A DNA stretch of 64,000 bases from Actinomadura rayongensis (GTDB lineage: Bacteria; Actinomycetota; Actinomycetes; Streptosporangiales; Streptosporangiaceae). Positions 17,823 through 26,474 of this stretch are shown here, piece by piece; within the stretch, counting starts at the first letter, position 1, and every line of letters starts with the position of its first letter. The DNA is taken from the NCBI RefSeq assembly GCF_009831215.1, contig NZ_WUTW01000006.1, positions 124,001 to 188,000 on the forward strand. The letters run 5' to 3'. Below the pieces are notes generated by a model, which did no database searches, was not told where the DNA came from, and saw only the letters and a program-made list of their open reading frames with translations. Made by a program: the position numbers and the translations under genes.

Positions 17823-18854
17823 ATGACGGTTGTTCTGGATGCTGCGCCGGAGCGGGTGGGCGGGTCGTTCGGTCCGTTGGTGCGGCGGGTGCGGGCGGCG
17901 GGGCTGCTGGAGCGGCGGCGGGGTTATTACGTGCGGGCTGCGGGGTTGAACGTGGCGGCGACGGCGGGGTTGTGGGCGGGTGTGGGGGTGCTGGGGGCTG
18001 CGGGTGGTGCGGCGGCGTGGGGTGCGGTGGCGCTGGGTGTTCCGTTGGCGGTGGTGTCGGCGCGGACGGCTTTTCTGGGGCATGACGCGGGGCATCGGCA
18101 GATCGCGCGGTCGCCGGGGGTGAATCGTTTTCTGGGGTTGGTGTTCGGGAATTTGATGTTGGGGATGGGGCACGGGTGGTGGACGGACAAGCACAATCGT
18201 CATCATGCGAATCCGAATCATGTGGGGAAGGATCCGGATGTGGGGGAGGGGGTTTTGGCGTGGACGCGCGGTCAGGCGGCGGGGCGGCGTGGTGCGGGGG
18301 GTTGGGTGGTGCGGCATCAGGCGGGGTTGTTCTTTCCGTTGCTGCTGTTGGAGGGCGTGAATTTGAAGGTGGGGAGCGCGTTGTTCCTGCGGGGGCGTTC
18401 GCGCAGGCAGCGGCTGGTGGAGGGTGGGCTGCTGGTGGCGCATCTGGCGGCGTATCTGGGTTTGGCGTTCGGGTTGCTGCCGGTGGCGCAGGCGGTTGCG
18501 TTGGTGGTGGTGCATCAGGCGTTGTTCGGTTTGCATCTGGGGGCGTCGTTCGCGCACAACCACAAGGGGATGGCGATGCCGGGGAAGGGCGACCGGTGGG
18601 ATCATCTGCGGCGGCAGGTGCTGACGTCGCGGAATGTGCGGGGCGGCCGGGTGGCGGATTATGTGTTCGGGGGGCTGAATTACCAGATCGAGCATCATCT
18701 GTTCCCGAGCGCGCCGCGGCCGAGTCTGCGGCGGTTGCAGCCGTTGGTGCGGGAGCATTGCGCGCGGGAGGGTCTGCCGTACACGGAGGCGGGGGCGTGG
18801 GAGTCGTACCGGATCGCGCTGGGGCATCTGCGGTCGGTGGGCGCGGAGGGGTAG
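17823..18854 (+). CDS. Membrane fatty-acid desaturase
   Basis: The 343-residue membrane protein has the three histidine boxes of the front-end/acyl-lipid desaturase family: HDAGH, HNRHH and QIEHH. Several hydrophobic segments lie between them. It should insert a double bond in an acyl chain using a di-iron centre and an electron donor. The coding strand is rich in G- and T-ending codons (ggg, ttg, gtt), unlike the C-ending style of genes after 25 kb. It is distinct from the second desaturase at 32.4 kb. Confidence 0.9.
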   Translation: MTVVLDAAPERVGGSFGPLVRRVRAAGLLERRRGYYVRAAGLNVAATAGLWAGVGVLGAAGGAAAWGAVALGVPLAVVSARTAFLGHDAGHRQIARSPGVNRFLGLVFGNLMLGMGHGWWTDKHNRHHANPNHVGKDPDVGEGVLAWTRGQAAGRRGAGGWVVRHQAGLFFPLLLLEGVNLKVGSALFLRGRSRRQRLVEGGLLVAHLAAYLGLAFGLLPVAQAVALVVVHQALFGLHLGASFAHNHKGMAMPGKGDRWDHLRRQVLTSRNVRGGRVADYVFGGLNYQIEHHLFPSAPRPSLRRLQPLVREHCAREGLPYTEAGAWESYRIALGHLRSVGAEG

Positions 18855-18918
18855 TGGGCGCGGTGCGGTCTCCGGCGGGGTCGGTCCGGGGGCCGCGGGC
18901 GGTTTAGGGTTGCGGGTT

Positions 18919-19728
18919 ATGCCGGAGGGTCACACTGTTCATCGTCTCGCCGCGGAGCATCGCCGGGTTTTCGGCGGGGAGCGGGTGCGGGCGGAGAGTC
19001 CGCAGGGGCGGTTCGCGGCGGGGGCGGCGTGGATCGACGGCCGGGTGCTGGCGGGTGCGGAGGCGCACGGGAAGCATTTGCTGGTGGGGTTCGAGGGTGA
19101 GCGGGTGCTGCACGTTCATCTGGGGATTTACGGGACGTACGGGTTCGGGGCGGTGCCGGCGCCGGAGCCGGTGGGGGCGGTGCGGTTGCGGTTGGCGGGG
19201 GCGGCGGGGTTCGCGGATCTGCGCGGGCCGAACGCGTGCGAGCTGTTGGAGCCGGGTGAGGTGAAGCGGTTGCGGGATCGGCTGGGGCCGGATCCGTTGC
19301 GGGCGGACGGGGACGCGCGGGAGGCGTTCGCGCGGGTGGCGCGGAGCCGCGTGCCGGTGGCGGCGCTGTTGATGGATCAGTCGGTGGTGGCGGGTCCGGG
19401 GAACATCTACCGGGCGGAGGTGCTGTTCCGGCAGGGGGTGTGTCCGGACGTGCCGGGGCGGGAGCTGGGGTGGGAGCGGTGGTCGGCGTTGTGGGACGAC
19501 CTGGTGGTGTTGATGCGGGAGGGTGTGCGGACGGGGCGGATCGACACGGTGCGTGCGGAGCACATGCCGGAGGCGATGGGTCGTCCGCCGCGTGTGGACG
19601 ATCATGGTGGTGAGGTGTACGTGTACCGGCGTGCGGGGTCGCCGTGCCTGGTGTGCGGTGGTGTGGTGGCGACGCGGGTGGTGGGGGGCCGGAATTTGTT
19701 CTGGTGTCCGGGGTGCCAGGGGGCGTAG
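18919..19728 (+). CDS. Fpg/Nei-family DNA glycosylase/AP lyase
   Basis: The start at 18919 gives MPEGHTVHRLA, exposing the catalytic proline 2 and glutamate 3 of this family; an ATG at 18910 would bury them, so I rejected it. The 269-residue protein has the helix-two-turn-helix stretch VVAGPGNIYRAEVLF and a C-terminal zinc finger (CLVC...CPGC). It removes oxidised bases from DNA and nicks the abasic site. MPEGHT is more Nei-like than Fpg-like. Confidence 0.92.
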   Translation: MPEGHTVHRLAAEHRRVFGGERVRAESPQGRFAAGAAWIDGRVLAGAEAHGKHLLVGFEGERVLHVHLGIYGTYGFGAVPAPEPVGAVRLRLAGAAGFADLRGPNACELLEPGEVKRLRDRLGPDPLRADGDAREAFARVARSRVPVAALLMDQSVVAGPGNIYRAEVLFRQGVCPDVPGRELGWERWSALWDDLVVLMREGVRTGRIDTVRAEHMPEAMGRPPRVDDHGGEVYVYRRAGSPCLVCGGVVATRVVGGRNLFWCPGCQGA

Positions 19729-19734
19729 CGCCGG

Positions 19735-20955
19735 TCAGCCTTCGAGGGCGTAGCGCATGGCGCGGAACTTGTTGTGGGCTTCGGCGAGTTCGTCGGCGGG
19801 GCGGGAGTCGCCGACGATGCCGCAGCCGGCGAAGAGGCGGGCGCGGTTGCCGTCGAGTTCGGCGCAGCGCAGGGCGATGCCCCATTCGCCGTCGCCGCGC
19901 GCGTCGATCCAGCCGACGGGGGCGGCGTAGCGTCCGCGGTCCATGTTCTCGAGGTCGGCGATGAGGTCGAGGGCGGTGGGGGTGGGGGTGCCGCCGACGG
20001 CGGGGGTGGGGTGGAGGGCGGCGACGACGTCGAGGACGGAGTGGCGGGCGTTGAGGTGGCCGCGGACGGGTGAGGCGAGGTGGAGGACGTTGGGGAGGGT
20101 GAGGATTTCGGGTGCGGCGGGGATGTGGAGGTCGTCGCAGAGGGGGGTGAGGGCCTGGCGGACCATTTCGATGGCGTAGGCGTGTTCGTGGTGGTCTTTG
20201 GCGGAGGTGCGCAGGGCGCGGGCGCGTGCGGGGTCGTCGGCGGGGGCGGTGCCGGCGAGGACGAGGGACTCGACGGTGCCGCCGGTGCGGCGGACGAGGA
20301 GTTCGGGGGTGGCGCCGACGAGGCCGTCGCAGGCGAAGGTGTAGCAGCCGGGGAAGCGGTCGGCGAGGCGGCGGAGCAGGACGCGGGGGTCGATGGGGGC
20401 GTCGGCGGTGGCGTGGAGGTCGCGGGCGAGGACGACTTTGCCGAGGTGGCCGGCGCGGATGCGGGTGACGGCGGTGGCGACGGCGTCCTGCCAGGTGGCG
20501 GCGGTGTGGGCGCCGTCGGTCCAGGTGAGGGGGCCGGGCGGGGCGGGGGGGCGCAGGAGGTCGAGGGGGCCGGGGTCGTCGCCGATGGTGGTGATCCAGG
20601 CGGTGCCGTCGCGGCGGCCGAGGACGCGGCGGGGGACGATGAGGGTGGTGCCGGGGGAGTCGGGGGTGAAGCCGAAGGTGCCGAACGCGACGGGTCCGGT
20701 GCCGGGGAGGCCGAGGGGGTCGTGGACGTCGGCGCCGGCGAACAGGTCGCGCAGGAGGCGGTCGGCGGCGGTGATGCGGTCGGTGCCGCCGGGCAGGGTG
20801 ATGCGGGCGGCCTCCCCCCAGCCGATGATGCCCTGGCCGTGGCGGATCCAGGCGAGGGCCTGGGGGCCGGGGAGGTGGGCGACGAGGTCGCCGGGGTCGG
20901 CGACCGGTGCGGTGTGGACGGTGAGGTGGTCCGTGGTGGTCGCGGCGAGCTTCAC
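19735..20955 (-). CDS. menF: Isochorismate synthase
   Basis: The 406-residue chorismate-binding enzyme converts chorismate to isochorismate, the substrate of MenD. The C-terminal catalytic region shows VVLARDL, HPTPAVGGTPT and ENMDRGRYAAPVGWID, as in MenF/EntC. I chose GTG 20955 because a TTGAAC-N16-TACAGT promoter places the transcript start at about this codon (leaderless). No siderophore genes are near, and menBCDE lie within 10 kb, so menaquinone is the likely pathway. Confidence 0.92.
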   Translation of the reverse strand: MKLAATTTDHLTVHTAPVADPGDLVAHLPGPQALAWIRHGQGIIGWGEAARITLPGGTDRITAADRLLRDLFAGADVHDPLGLPGTGPVAFGTFGFTPDSPGTTLIVPRRVLGRRDGTAWITTIGDDPGPLDLLRPPAPPGPLTWTDGAHTAATWQDAVATAVTRIRAGHLGKVVLARDLHATADAPIDPRVLLRRLADRFPGCYTFACDGLVGATPELLVRRTGGTVESLVLAGTAPADDPARARALRTSAKDHHEHAYAIEMVRQALTPLCDDLHIPAAPEILTLPNVLHLASPVRGHLNARHSVLDVVAALHPTPAVGGTPTPTALDLIADLENMDRGRYAAPVGWIDARGDGEWGIALRCAELDGNRARLFAGCGIVGDSRPADELAEAHNKFRAMRYALEG

Positions 20956-20962
20956 GGTCCCC

Positions 20963-20991
20963 ACTGTACGGGAGTTTTGAACCCGTTCAAA
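20963..20991 (-). promoter_or_regulatory. menF promoter with palindrome over the -35 element
   Basis: Reading leftward, -35 TTGAAC (20990-20985) and -10 TACAGT (20968-20963) are 16 bases apart, and the menF GTG is 8 bases past the -10. A perfect inverted repeat TTTGAAC-CC-GTTCAAA (20976-20991) covers the -35. This is the geometry expected of a repressible, leaderless promoter. Confidence 0.65.
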
Positions 20992-21058
20992 CAGTGGGGG
21001 CGTGCGGGGGTGCTGAGGCGTGCGCCACAAGATCGCCGTGGCGCACGCCGGGGCGGGG

Positions 21059-21658
21059 TCAGCGGCGGGCGCCGAGGAGGCGCCAGGCGGCGGGGAGCAG
21101 CCCGGCCGCCAGGACGATCTTGAGGGCGTCGCCGGCGAGGAACGGCGTGAACCCGAGGTGCAGGGCCGTGCCGAGGCCGACGTCCAGGGACGCCATGAGG
21201 TACGGCAGGCCGATCGCGTAGAGGACGGCGGTGCCGGCGAGCATGGTCGCGGCGGTGCGGGCGGGGGTGCGGTCGCCGCCGCGCCGGGCGAGGGCGCCGA
21301 CGGCGGTGGCGGCGGCGACGAAGCCGAGGAGGTAGCCGAAGGTGGGGCTGCCGGTGCCGGTCTGGCCGTCGGCGAACCAGGGGAGCCCGGCGATCCCGGC
21401 GAGCAGGTAGGTGAGCATGGCGAGCGCGGCGCGGGGGGCGCCGAGGGCGGCGCCGGCGAGCAGGACGGCGAAGGTCTGGCCGGTGACGGGGACGGGCGTG
21501 CCGGGGAGCGGGACGCTGAGCTGGGCGGCGATGCCGGTGAGGGTCGCGGCGGCCAGGACGAGCGCGGTGTCGCGGGCGAGCGCGCCGGGCAGGAGGTCGC
21601 CGAGAACGGCGCGGACGGCGCGGGGGCGCCGGGTGGCGGTGAGGTCGGCGGTGGTCAC
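21059..21658 (-). CDS. bioY: Biotin transporter substrate-binding subunit
   Basis: The 199-residue membrane protein with about six hydrophobic segments matches BioY, the S component of ECF biotin uptake systems (PLPGTPVPVTGQTFAVLLAG, PTFGYLLGFV, PYLMASLDVG). No bioM or bioN gene is adjacent, so it may share a general ECF module or act alone. The GTG start follows GGAGGG. An 18-base inverted repeat lies 28 bases upstream. Confidence 0.92.
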   Translation of the reverse strand: MTTADLTATRRPRAVRAVLGDLLPGALARDTALVLAAATLTGIAAQLSVPLPGTPVPVTGQTFAVLLAGAALGAPRAALAMLTYLLAGIAGLPWFADGQTGTGSPTFGYLLGFVAAATAVGALARRGGDRTPARTAATMLAGTAVLYAIGLPYLMASLDVGLGTALHLGFTPFLAGDALKIVLAAGLLPAAWRLLGARR

Positions 21659-21685
21659 GGAAGCCCTCCAGACGGTTTTGTTCCT

Positions 21686-21703
21686 GTTCGCAACTTAGCG
21701 AAC
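21686..21703. promoter_or_regulatory. Inverted repeat upstream of bioY
   Basis: GTTCGC (21686-21691) and GCGAAC (21698-21703) flank AACTTA. It lies 28 bases before the bioY start, suiting a biotin-responsive repressor operator. The identity of the regulator (for example a BioQ-like TetR protein) is a guess. Confidence 0.5.
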
Positions 21704-21761
21704 GGTATGTCCGGGGCGGGTGTGGCGGGGGTACAGGAAGCGGCGGGGTTGTTTTGTCCGG

Positions 21762-22472
21762 TCAGCCGCTTCCGTCGGCGCGGGGCGCGCGGGCGAGGTA
21801 GACGACGTCGGGTTCGCCGCGCGGGACGGGGACCGTCCGGACGTCGACGTGGGCGAAGCGGGTGCGCAGCAGGTCGGTGAAGCCGGGGGCGTCGGCGGCG
21901 CTCCAGACGGCGAGGACGCCGCGCGGGGTGAGGCGGCGGGCGAGGCGGTCCAGGCCGGCGGGGGAGTAGAGGCGGGCGTTGCCGGGGGTGACGGTCCAGT
22001 GGGGCCCGTTGTCGATGTCGAGGCACAGGGCGTCGTGGGCGCCGGTGTCGGTGTCGAGCCAGTCGAGCAGGTCGGTGAGGTGGAGGCGGACGCGGGGGTC
22101 GTCCAGGGCGCTGGCGGAGTACGGGCGCAGCGGGCCGCGGTGCCAGGCGGCGACGGCGGGTTCGCGTTCGATGACGGTGACGGCGGTGAAGCGGGGGTCG
22201 GCGGCGGCCTCGGCGAGGGAGAACCCGACGCCGAGGCCGCCGATGGCGATGCTGGCGGGGGCGGTGAGGCGCTCGGCGGCGGCGCGGACGAGGAGGCGCT
22301 CGGAGGTGCCGTCGCGGGTGTCCATGAGGAACACGCCGTTGCTGATGATCTCGTGGTGCGGTCCGGTGCGGCGCAGGACGAGCTCGCCGCCGGTGCCGTC
22401 GGCGCGTTCGACGACGACGGGGCGCGGGTCGGTGCTCGGGTCGATGCTCGGGTCGATGGCGGCCGTGTTCAT
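21762..22472 (-). CDS. Spermidine-synthase-like SAM-dependent methyltransferase fold protein
   Basis: The 236-residue protein has a Rossmann glycine motif (IAIGGLGVGFSLAEA), an acidic residue at the end of strand 2 (VIEREP), and a DALCLDIDNGP stretch. This resembles the bacterial spermidine-synthase-like family. Whether it transfers aminopropyl or methyl groups is unclear. It is divergent from the next SDR gene across 75 bases. Confidence 0.75.
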   Translation of the reverse strand: MNTAAIDPSIDPSTDPRPVVVERADGTGGELVLRRTGPHHEIISNGVFLMDTRDGTSERLLVRAAAERLTAPASIAIGGLGVGFSLAEAAADPRFTAVTVIEREPAVAAWHRGPLRPYSASALDDPRVRLHLTDLLDWLDTDTGAHDALCLDIDNGPHWTVTPGNARLYSPAGLDRLARRLTPRGVLAVWSAADAPGFTDLLRTRFAHVDVRTVPVPRGEPDVVYLARAPRADGSG

Positions 22473-22547
22473 GGGCGTCCACGGTAGCGGCGAGGGCGAA
22501 GGCGTGGGTCTGGGCAGGGCGGGGGCGGCGGGCTAGGGTGCGAACCC

Positions 22548-23378
22548 ATGTCGGACTTTTCCCCTTCGGATGGTGCGCCGGCCGGGCATGGGACGGACCG
22601 GGGCCTGCTGGCGGGCCGCCGGATCCTCGTGGTGGGCGCGGGGACGCGCCGCAGCGACGACCCGGACGCGCCCGCCGGGAACGGCCGCGCGATCGCGGTG
22701 GTCGCGGCGCGCGAGGGCGCCGAGGTGGCGTGCGCGGACGTGGACGAGGTCGCGGCGGCGGGGACGGTGAAGCGGATCACCGACGCGGGCGGCGGCGCGC
22801 ACGTGCTGGTCGGGGACGTCGGCGATCCGGGCGACGCGGCGCGGATGGTCGCCGACGCGGCGCTGCGCCTGGGCGGGCTGGACGGCGTGGTGGTGAACGC
22901 GGGCATCGGGACCGGGTACGGGCTGGCGGGGACGCCGGTGGCGGACTGGGACCGGGTGCTGGCGGTGAACCTGCGCGGCCCGTTCGTGGTGGCGCGGGAG
23001 GCGCTGCCGCTGCTCGGGGACGGCGGGTCGATGGTGTTCACCGGGTCGCTGGCGGGGACGAAGCCGGGCAGCCGGTCGCCGTCCTACGACGCGTCCAAGG
23101 CGGGCCTCGAGGGGCTGGCGCGGCACGCGGCGGTGGAGGGCGCGGCGCGCGGGGTGCGGGTGAACGTGGTGGCGCCGGGGCTGATCGACACGGTGATGGG
23201 GCGGATGGCGTCGGCGGGCAACGCCGACCGGGAGCGGTCGGCGAAGCTGATCCCGCTCGGCCGGCAGGGCACGGCGTGGGAGGTCGCCGAGGCCGTGGTG
23301 TTCCTGCTGTCGTCGCGGGCGTCGTACATCACCGGGCAGGTCATCGGCGTCGACGGCGGCCTGTCCACCCTGCGGTGA
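22548..23378 (+). CDS. Short-chain dehydrogenase/reductase
   Basis: The 276-residue SDR has a modified nucleotide motif: VVGAGTRR, then a short insert before GNGRAIAVVAA, instead of plain TGxxxGIG. It has NAGIG, the catalytic serine in FTGSLAG, the YDASK Tyr/Lys pair, and a C-terminal VDGGLSTLR. The substrate is unknown. It converges on the ZIP gene with 3 bases between. Confidence 0.88.
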   Translation: MSDFSPSDGAPAGHGTDRGLLAGRRILVVGAGTRRSDDPDAPAGNGRAIAVVAAREGAEVACADVDEVAAAGTVKRITDAGGGAHVLVGDVGDPGDAARMVADAALRLGGLDGVVVNAGIGTGYGLAGTPVADWDRVLAVNLRGPFVVAREALPLLGDGGSMVFTGSLAGTKPGSRSPSYDASKAGLEGLARHAAVEGAARGVRVNVVAPGLIDTVMGRMASAGNADRERSAKLIPLGRQGTAWEVAEAVVFLLSSRASYITGQVIGVDGGLSTLR

Positions 23379-23381
23379 CGG

Positions 23382-24125
23382 TCAGTGGGCGGCGCCGACG
23401 ATGAGCAGGACGGCGGCGACGCCCGCGCCGGTCGCGGCGAGCGTCGCGGCGCGCGGATGCCCGGCGTGCGCCTCGGGGAGGATGTCGGCGGCGGCCAGGT
23501 ACAGCAGAACCCCCGACACGAACCCCAGGTAGGGGCCGAGGACGTGCCCGGGCACGGCGAGGACCGTCGCGAGCGACGCTCCCGCGACGGGCGCGAGCAT
23601 CGCGGCGGCGAGGAACCGCGCCGCCCCCCGCCGTGCCCCCTGTCGTGCGGCGGGGTCGCGCAGGGACGCGAAGGTGACGGTGGTGAACCCGTCGGCGAAG
23701 TTGTGCGCGAAGATCGCGACGCAGACGAGCAGGCCGGTCGCGCCGGGCGCGCGCAGCGCCACGCCGATGGTGAGGCCGTCCAGGAACGTGTGGGTGATGA
23801 GGGCGCCGGCGGCGACGCGCCCGGACGCGCCGGGGTGGCGGTGCGGGGCGTACTCGCCCTCGTGGGCGCGGTGCGCTGCGGTGAGCTGCTCGGCGACGTG
23901 CAGGGTCGCGAACCCGGCCGCGAACGCGATCATCGGGACGGGGACGTGCAGAAGCTCGGGCGCCCCGGCGGCCAGGGCCTCGGGGATCAGGTCGAACGAC
24001 ACGACGCCGAGGACGATGCCGCCCGCGAGCCCGAGGACGAGGTGGCGGCGGTCGCGGGCGCGCAGCGCGAGCGTCCCGCCCGCCAGGATCATCGCCGCGG
24101 CCACCAGCGACAGCAGCACGGCCAT
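23382..24125 (-). CDS. ZIP-family metal transporter
   Basis: The 247-residue membrane protein has about eight hydrophobic segments. Metal-site histidines appear in ALITHTFLDGLTIGVAL and in IFAHNFADGFTTV, the equivalents of ZIP helices 4 and 5. A histidine-bearing loop (HRAHEGEYAPHRHP) lies between segments 3 and 4. It probably imports zinc or a related divalent metal. Confidence 0.87.
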   Translation of the reverse strand: MAVLLSLVAAAMILAGGTLALRARDRRHLVLGLAGGIVLGVVSFDLIPEALAAGAPELLHVPVPMIAFAAGFATLHVAEQLTAAHRAHEGEYAPHRHPGASGRVAAGALITHTFLDGLTIGVALRAPGATGLLVCVAIFAHNFADGFTTVTFASLRDPAARQGARRGAARFLAAAMLAPVAGASLATVLAVPGHVLGPYLGFVSGVLLYLAAADILPEAHAGHPRAATLAATGAGVAAVLLIVGAAH

Positions 24126-24233
24126 GACCGGCGTCCTACCCGCGCGCGGGCCGCGTTCCCCGCCGCCCCCTTCCATGATCGTTTTACGGTGTGCGGCGCG
24201 AGCACGGCCCCGGGTCGGTGACAATGGCTCGCT

Positions 24234-25844
24234 ATGCGGCGACGGAAGCGAACGGGGACCGGGACGGGCACGGCGGTGCTGGCGGGCGCGGCGGCGGCCG
24301 TGCTGCTGGCGGGCGCGGCGGGGTGCGGGTTCGGCGGCGGGGAGGGCGCGGCCGAGGCGGCGCGGGTCCCGGCGGCGGGCGCGTCGGCGGAGTGCCCGGC
24401 GGTGCCCGCGCCCGGCGACGACCCGGCCCGGCAGGTCCGCGGGATGTGGATCACGACGGTCGGCGGCGCGGACTGGCCCGCGGGCGCCCGCACCGTGAAG
24501 GCCCAGCAGGACCGGTACCGCAAGCTGCTGGACACCGCGCAGGCGATGCGGTTCAACACGGTGTTCGTGCAGATCCGCCCGGACGGCGACGCGTTCTACC
24601 CCTCGCCGTACGAGCCGTGGTCGCAGTGGATCACCGGGACGGCCGGCAAGGACCCCGGCTGGGACGTGCTGGGGTTCATGGTGAAGGAGGCGCACGCCCG
24701 CGACCTGGAGTTCCACGCCTGGTTCAACCCCTACCGCGTCGCCAACGACCCGGACCGCTCCAAGCTCGCCCCCTCCAGCCCCGCCCGCAAGCATCCCGAC
24801 TGGGTCCACGCCTACGGCGACGGCCTGTGGTACGACCCGGGGCTGCCGCAGGTCCGCGACCTGGTCACCCGCGCGGTCATGGACGTCGTCGGGAAGTACG
24901 ACGTCGACGGCGTCCACTTCGACGACTACTTCTACCCCTATCCCGAGGACGGGAAGGACTACCCCGACAAGGCCGCCTACAAGGCGTACGGGCACGGCCT
25001 CGGCAAGGCGGCGTGGCGGCGGGAGAACGTCGACGGGCTCGTCCGGGACCTGGACGCCCGCATCCACCGGGCCAAGCCGTGGCTGCGGTTCGGGATCAGC
25101 CCGTTCGGGGTGTGGCGCAACGCCTCCACCGACCCCGGCGGGTCGAAGACGAGCGCGCTGCAGAGCTACGACGACCAGTACGCCGACACCCGCCGCTGGG
25201 TGAAGGAGGGCTGGCTCGACTACGTCACCCCGCAGCTGTACTGGCCGATCGGGGACCCGCGCGCCGACTACCGCACCCTGGTCGCGTGGTGGTCGGACCT
25301 GGTGCGCGGCACCGGCGTGCAGCTCACCATCGGGCAGGCCGCGTACCGCGTCGGGGAGGGCGGCGCGTGGCGGCGCGCCGGCGAGCTGTCGCGGCACCTG
25401 GCGCTCAACGCCCGCTACCCGCAGGTCCGCGGGGACGTGTTCTTCAGCGCCGCCGACGTCGCCGCCAACCGCGCCGGGTTCGCCGCCAAGCTGCGCGCCG
25501 ACCACTACGGGCGGCCCGCGCTGCTGCCGCCCGCGCCCGGCGGCGCCGCGCCGCCCGGCGTCCGGAACGTGACGGCCGTGCCCGCCGAGGGGCCGGGCGT
25601 GCGGGTGCAGTGGCGGACGCAGGACTCCGCCGCGTCCTACGCCGTGTACCGGGTGGACGGGACGGGGCCGGCGTGCGCGCCCGTCCGCCCCGACCGGCTG
25701 CTGGCCTCGGTGCGCGGCGGCGGGGTCCTGGACGCCACCGCCGAACCCGGCCGGACCTACACCTACTACGTCACCGCGCTGGACCGCCGCCACCACGAGA
25801 GCGCGCCCGCGCGGGCCGCGACCGCGACCGCCGCCCACGGCTGA
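24234..25844 (+). CDS. Lipoprotein with glycosyl-hydrolase-like 10 (GHL10) domain
   Basis: The N-terminus is basic (MRRRKR), then hydrophobic, then a lipobox ending LLAGAAGC with cysteine 31, so it is a surface lipoprotein. The body from QVRGMWITTVGGADWP to about residue 430 is a TIM-barrel of the GHL10 family (YngK-like), with acidic residues in DVDGVHFDDYF. A fibronectin-type-III-like domain closes the 536-residue protein. It may cleave cell-wall or environmental glycans. The coding strand changes from G-rich to C-rich codons within this gene, near 24.5 kb. Confidence 0.88.
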   Translation: MRRRKRTGTGTGTAVLAGAAAAVLLAGAAGCGFGGGEGAAEAARVPAAGASAECPAVPAPGDDPARQVRGMWITTVGGADWPAGARTVKAQQDRYRKLLDTAQAMRFNTVFVQIRPDGDAFYPSPYEPWSQWITGTAGKDPGWDVLGFMVKEAHARDLEFHAWFNPYRVANDPDRSKLAPSSPARKHPDWVHAYGDGLWYDPGLPQVRDLVTRAVMDVVGKYDVDGVHFDDYFYPYPEDGKDYPDKAAYKAYGHGLGKAAWRRENVDGLVRDLDARIHRAKPWLRFGISPFGVWRNASTDPGGSKTSALQSYDDQYADTRRWVKEGWLDYVTPQLYWPIGDPRADYRTLVAWWSDLVRGTGVQLTIGQAAYRVGEGGAWRRAGELSRHLALNARYPQVRGDVFFSAADVAANRAGFAAKLRADHYGRPALLPPAPGGAAPPGVRNVTAVPAEGPGVRVQWRTQDSAASYAVYRVDGTGPACAPVRPDRLLASVRGGGVLDATAEPGRTYTYYVTALDRRHHESAPARAATATAAHG

Positions 25845-25911
25845 CGATCACGGCTAATGATCTTGTAAGCGGGGGAGGAATACGGGCACCACGTCCCCCG
25901 GAGGTTGAAGC

Positions 25912-26112
25912 ATGGCGCTGTCGATGGAGGAGCGGCGGCTCCTCGCCGAGATCGAGGTCCGGCTGACCGCGGACGACCCGCGGCTCGCGGTCCGCATGAC
26001 CAGGCTCGGCCGGGACCGGCGGCGGCGGATCCGCCTCGTCGCCGCCGTCGCGATCGTCGCCGTGGCCGCCGCGGCGGCGCTCGCCGGCGCGCTCCTCGCC
26101 GCGTTCGGCTGA
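25912..26112 (+). CDS. DUF3040 small membrane protein
   Basis: The 66-residue protein begins MALSMEERRLLAEIE, typical of the actinobacterial DUF3040 family, and ends in one hydrophobic segment (about 42-64). GGAGG lies 7 bases before the ATG. The family is common and of unknown function. Confidence 0.85.
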   Translation: MALSMEERRLLAEIEVRLTADDPRLAVRMTRLGRDRRRRIRLVAAVAIVAVAAAAALAGALLAAFG

Positions 26113-26474
26113 CCGGCACCCGCACGGCACCCGCCCGGAAAACCAGGAGAAACGACAACGGGCTCCGGCGAGACGGGAAATCTCGCCGGAGCCCGCGGGC
26201 GTCCGGATGGCCGGTGCGGACGGTCGCCTCACGGCGAAAGGCACAACGAGGCTCCGGCCCGGAACAGGTCCGGCGGTATTCCCCGAAGGCTGTGAATAGA
26301 GCCCGGGGGACACGGTGCCGCACCGGCCACACCCACTCTAACCGCTCCCGCCCCCCTCTCGTGACCACGCCCGCGCCCGTGCGCGCGTCAGGGTGCGGTC
26401 CGCCGCAGGGCACGGGTTCGTCAAGGGCGGTTTGGGCGGGCGCGCCGTGCAGCACGCCGAGGAACGGAGGACTC
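26113..26474. other. Gene-free stretch between DUF3040 and MFS genes
   Basis: About 360 bases with no credible ORF. It contains a perfect 14-bp hairpin at 26160-26194, then locally AT-richer sequence. GGAGG lies 4 bases before the MFS start. No clear promoter hexamers were recognised. Confidence 0.6.
26160..26194 (+). terminator. Perfect hairpin after the DUF3040 gene
   Basis: GGGCTCCGGCGAGA (26160-26173) pairs completely with 26181-26194 around a 7-base loop (CGGGAAA). No T run follows. It is most simply a terminator for the upstream gene. Confidence 0.6.

Noticed and set aside
17700..19730. Horizontal transfer of the desaturase and nei genes because of G/T-ending codons
   Set aside because: Neighbouring genes on both strands share the same strand bias, so a regional GC-skew effect explains it.
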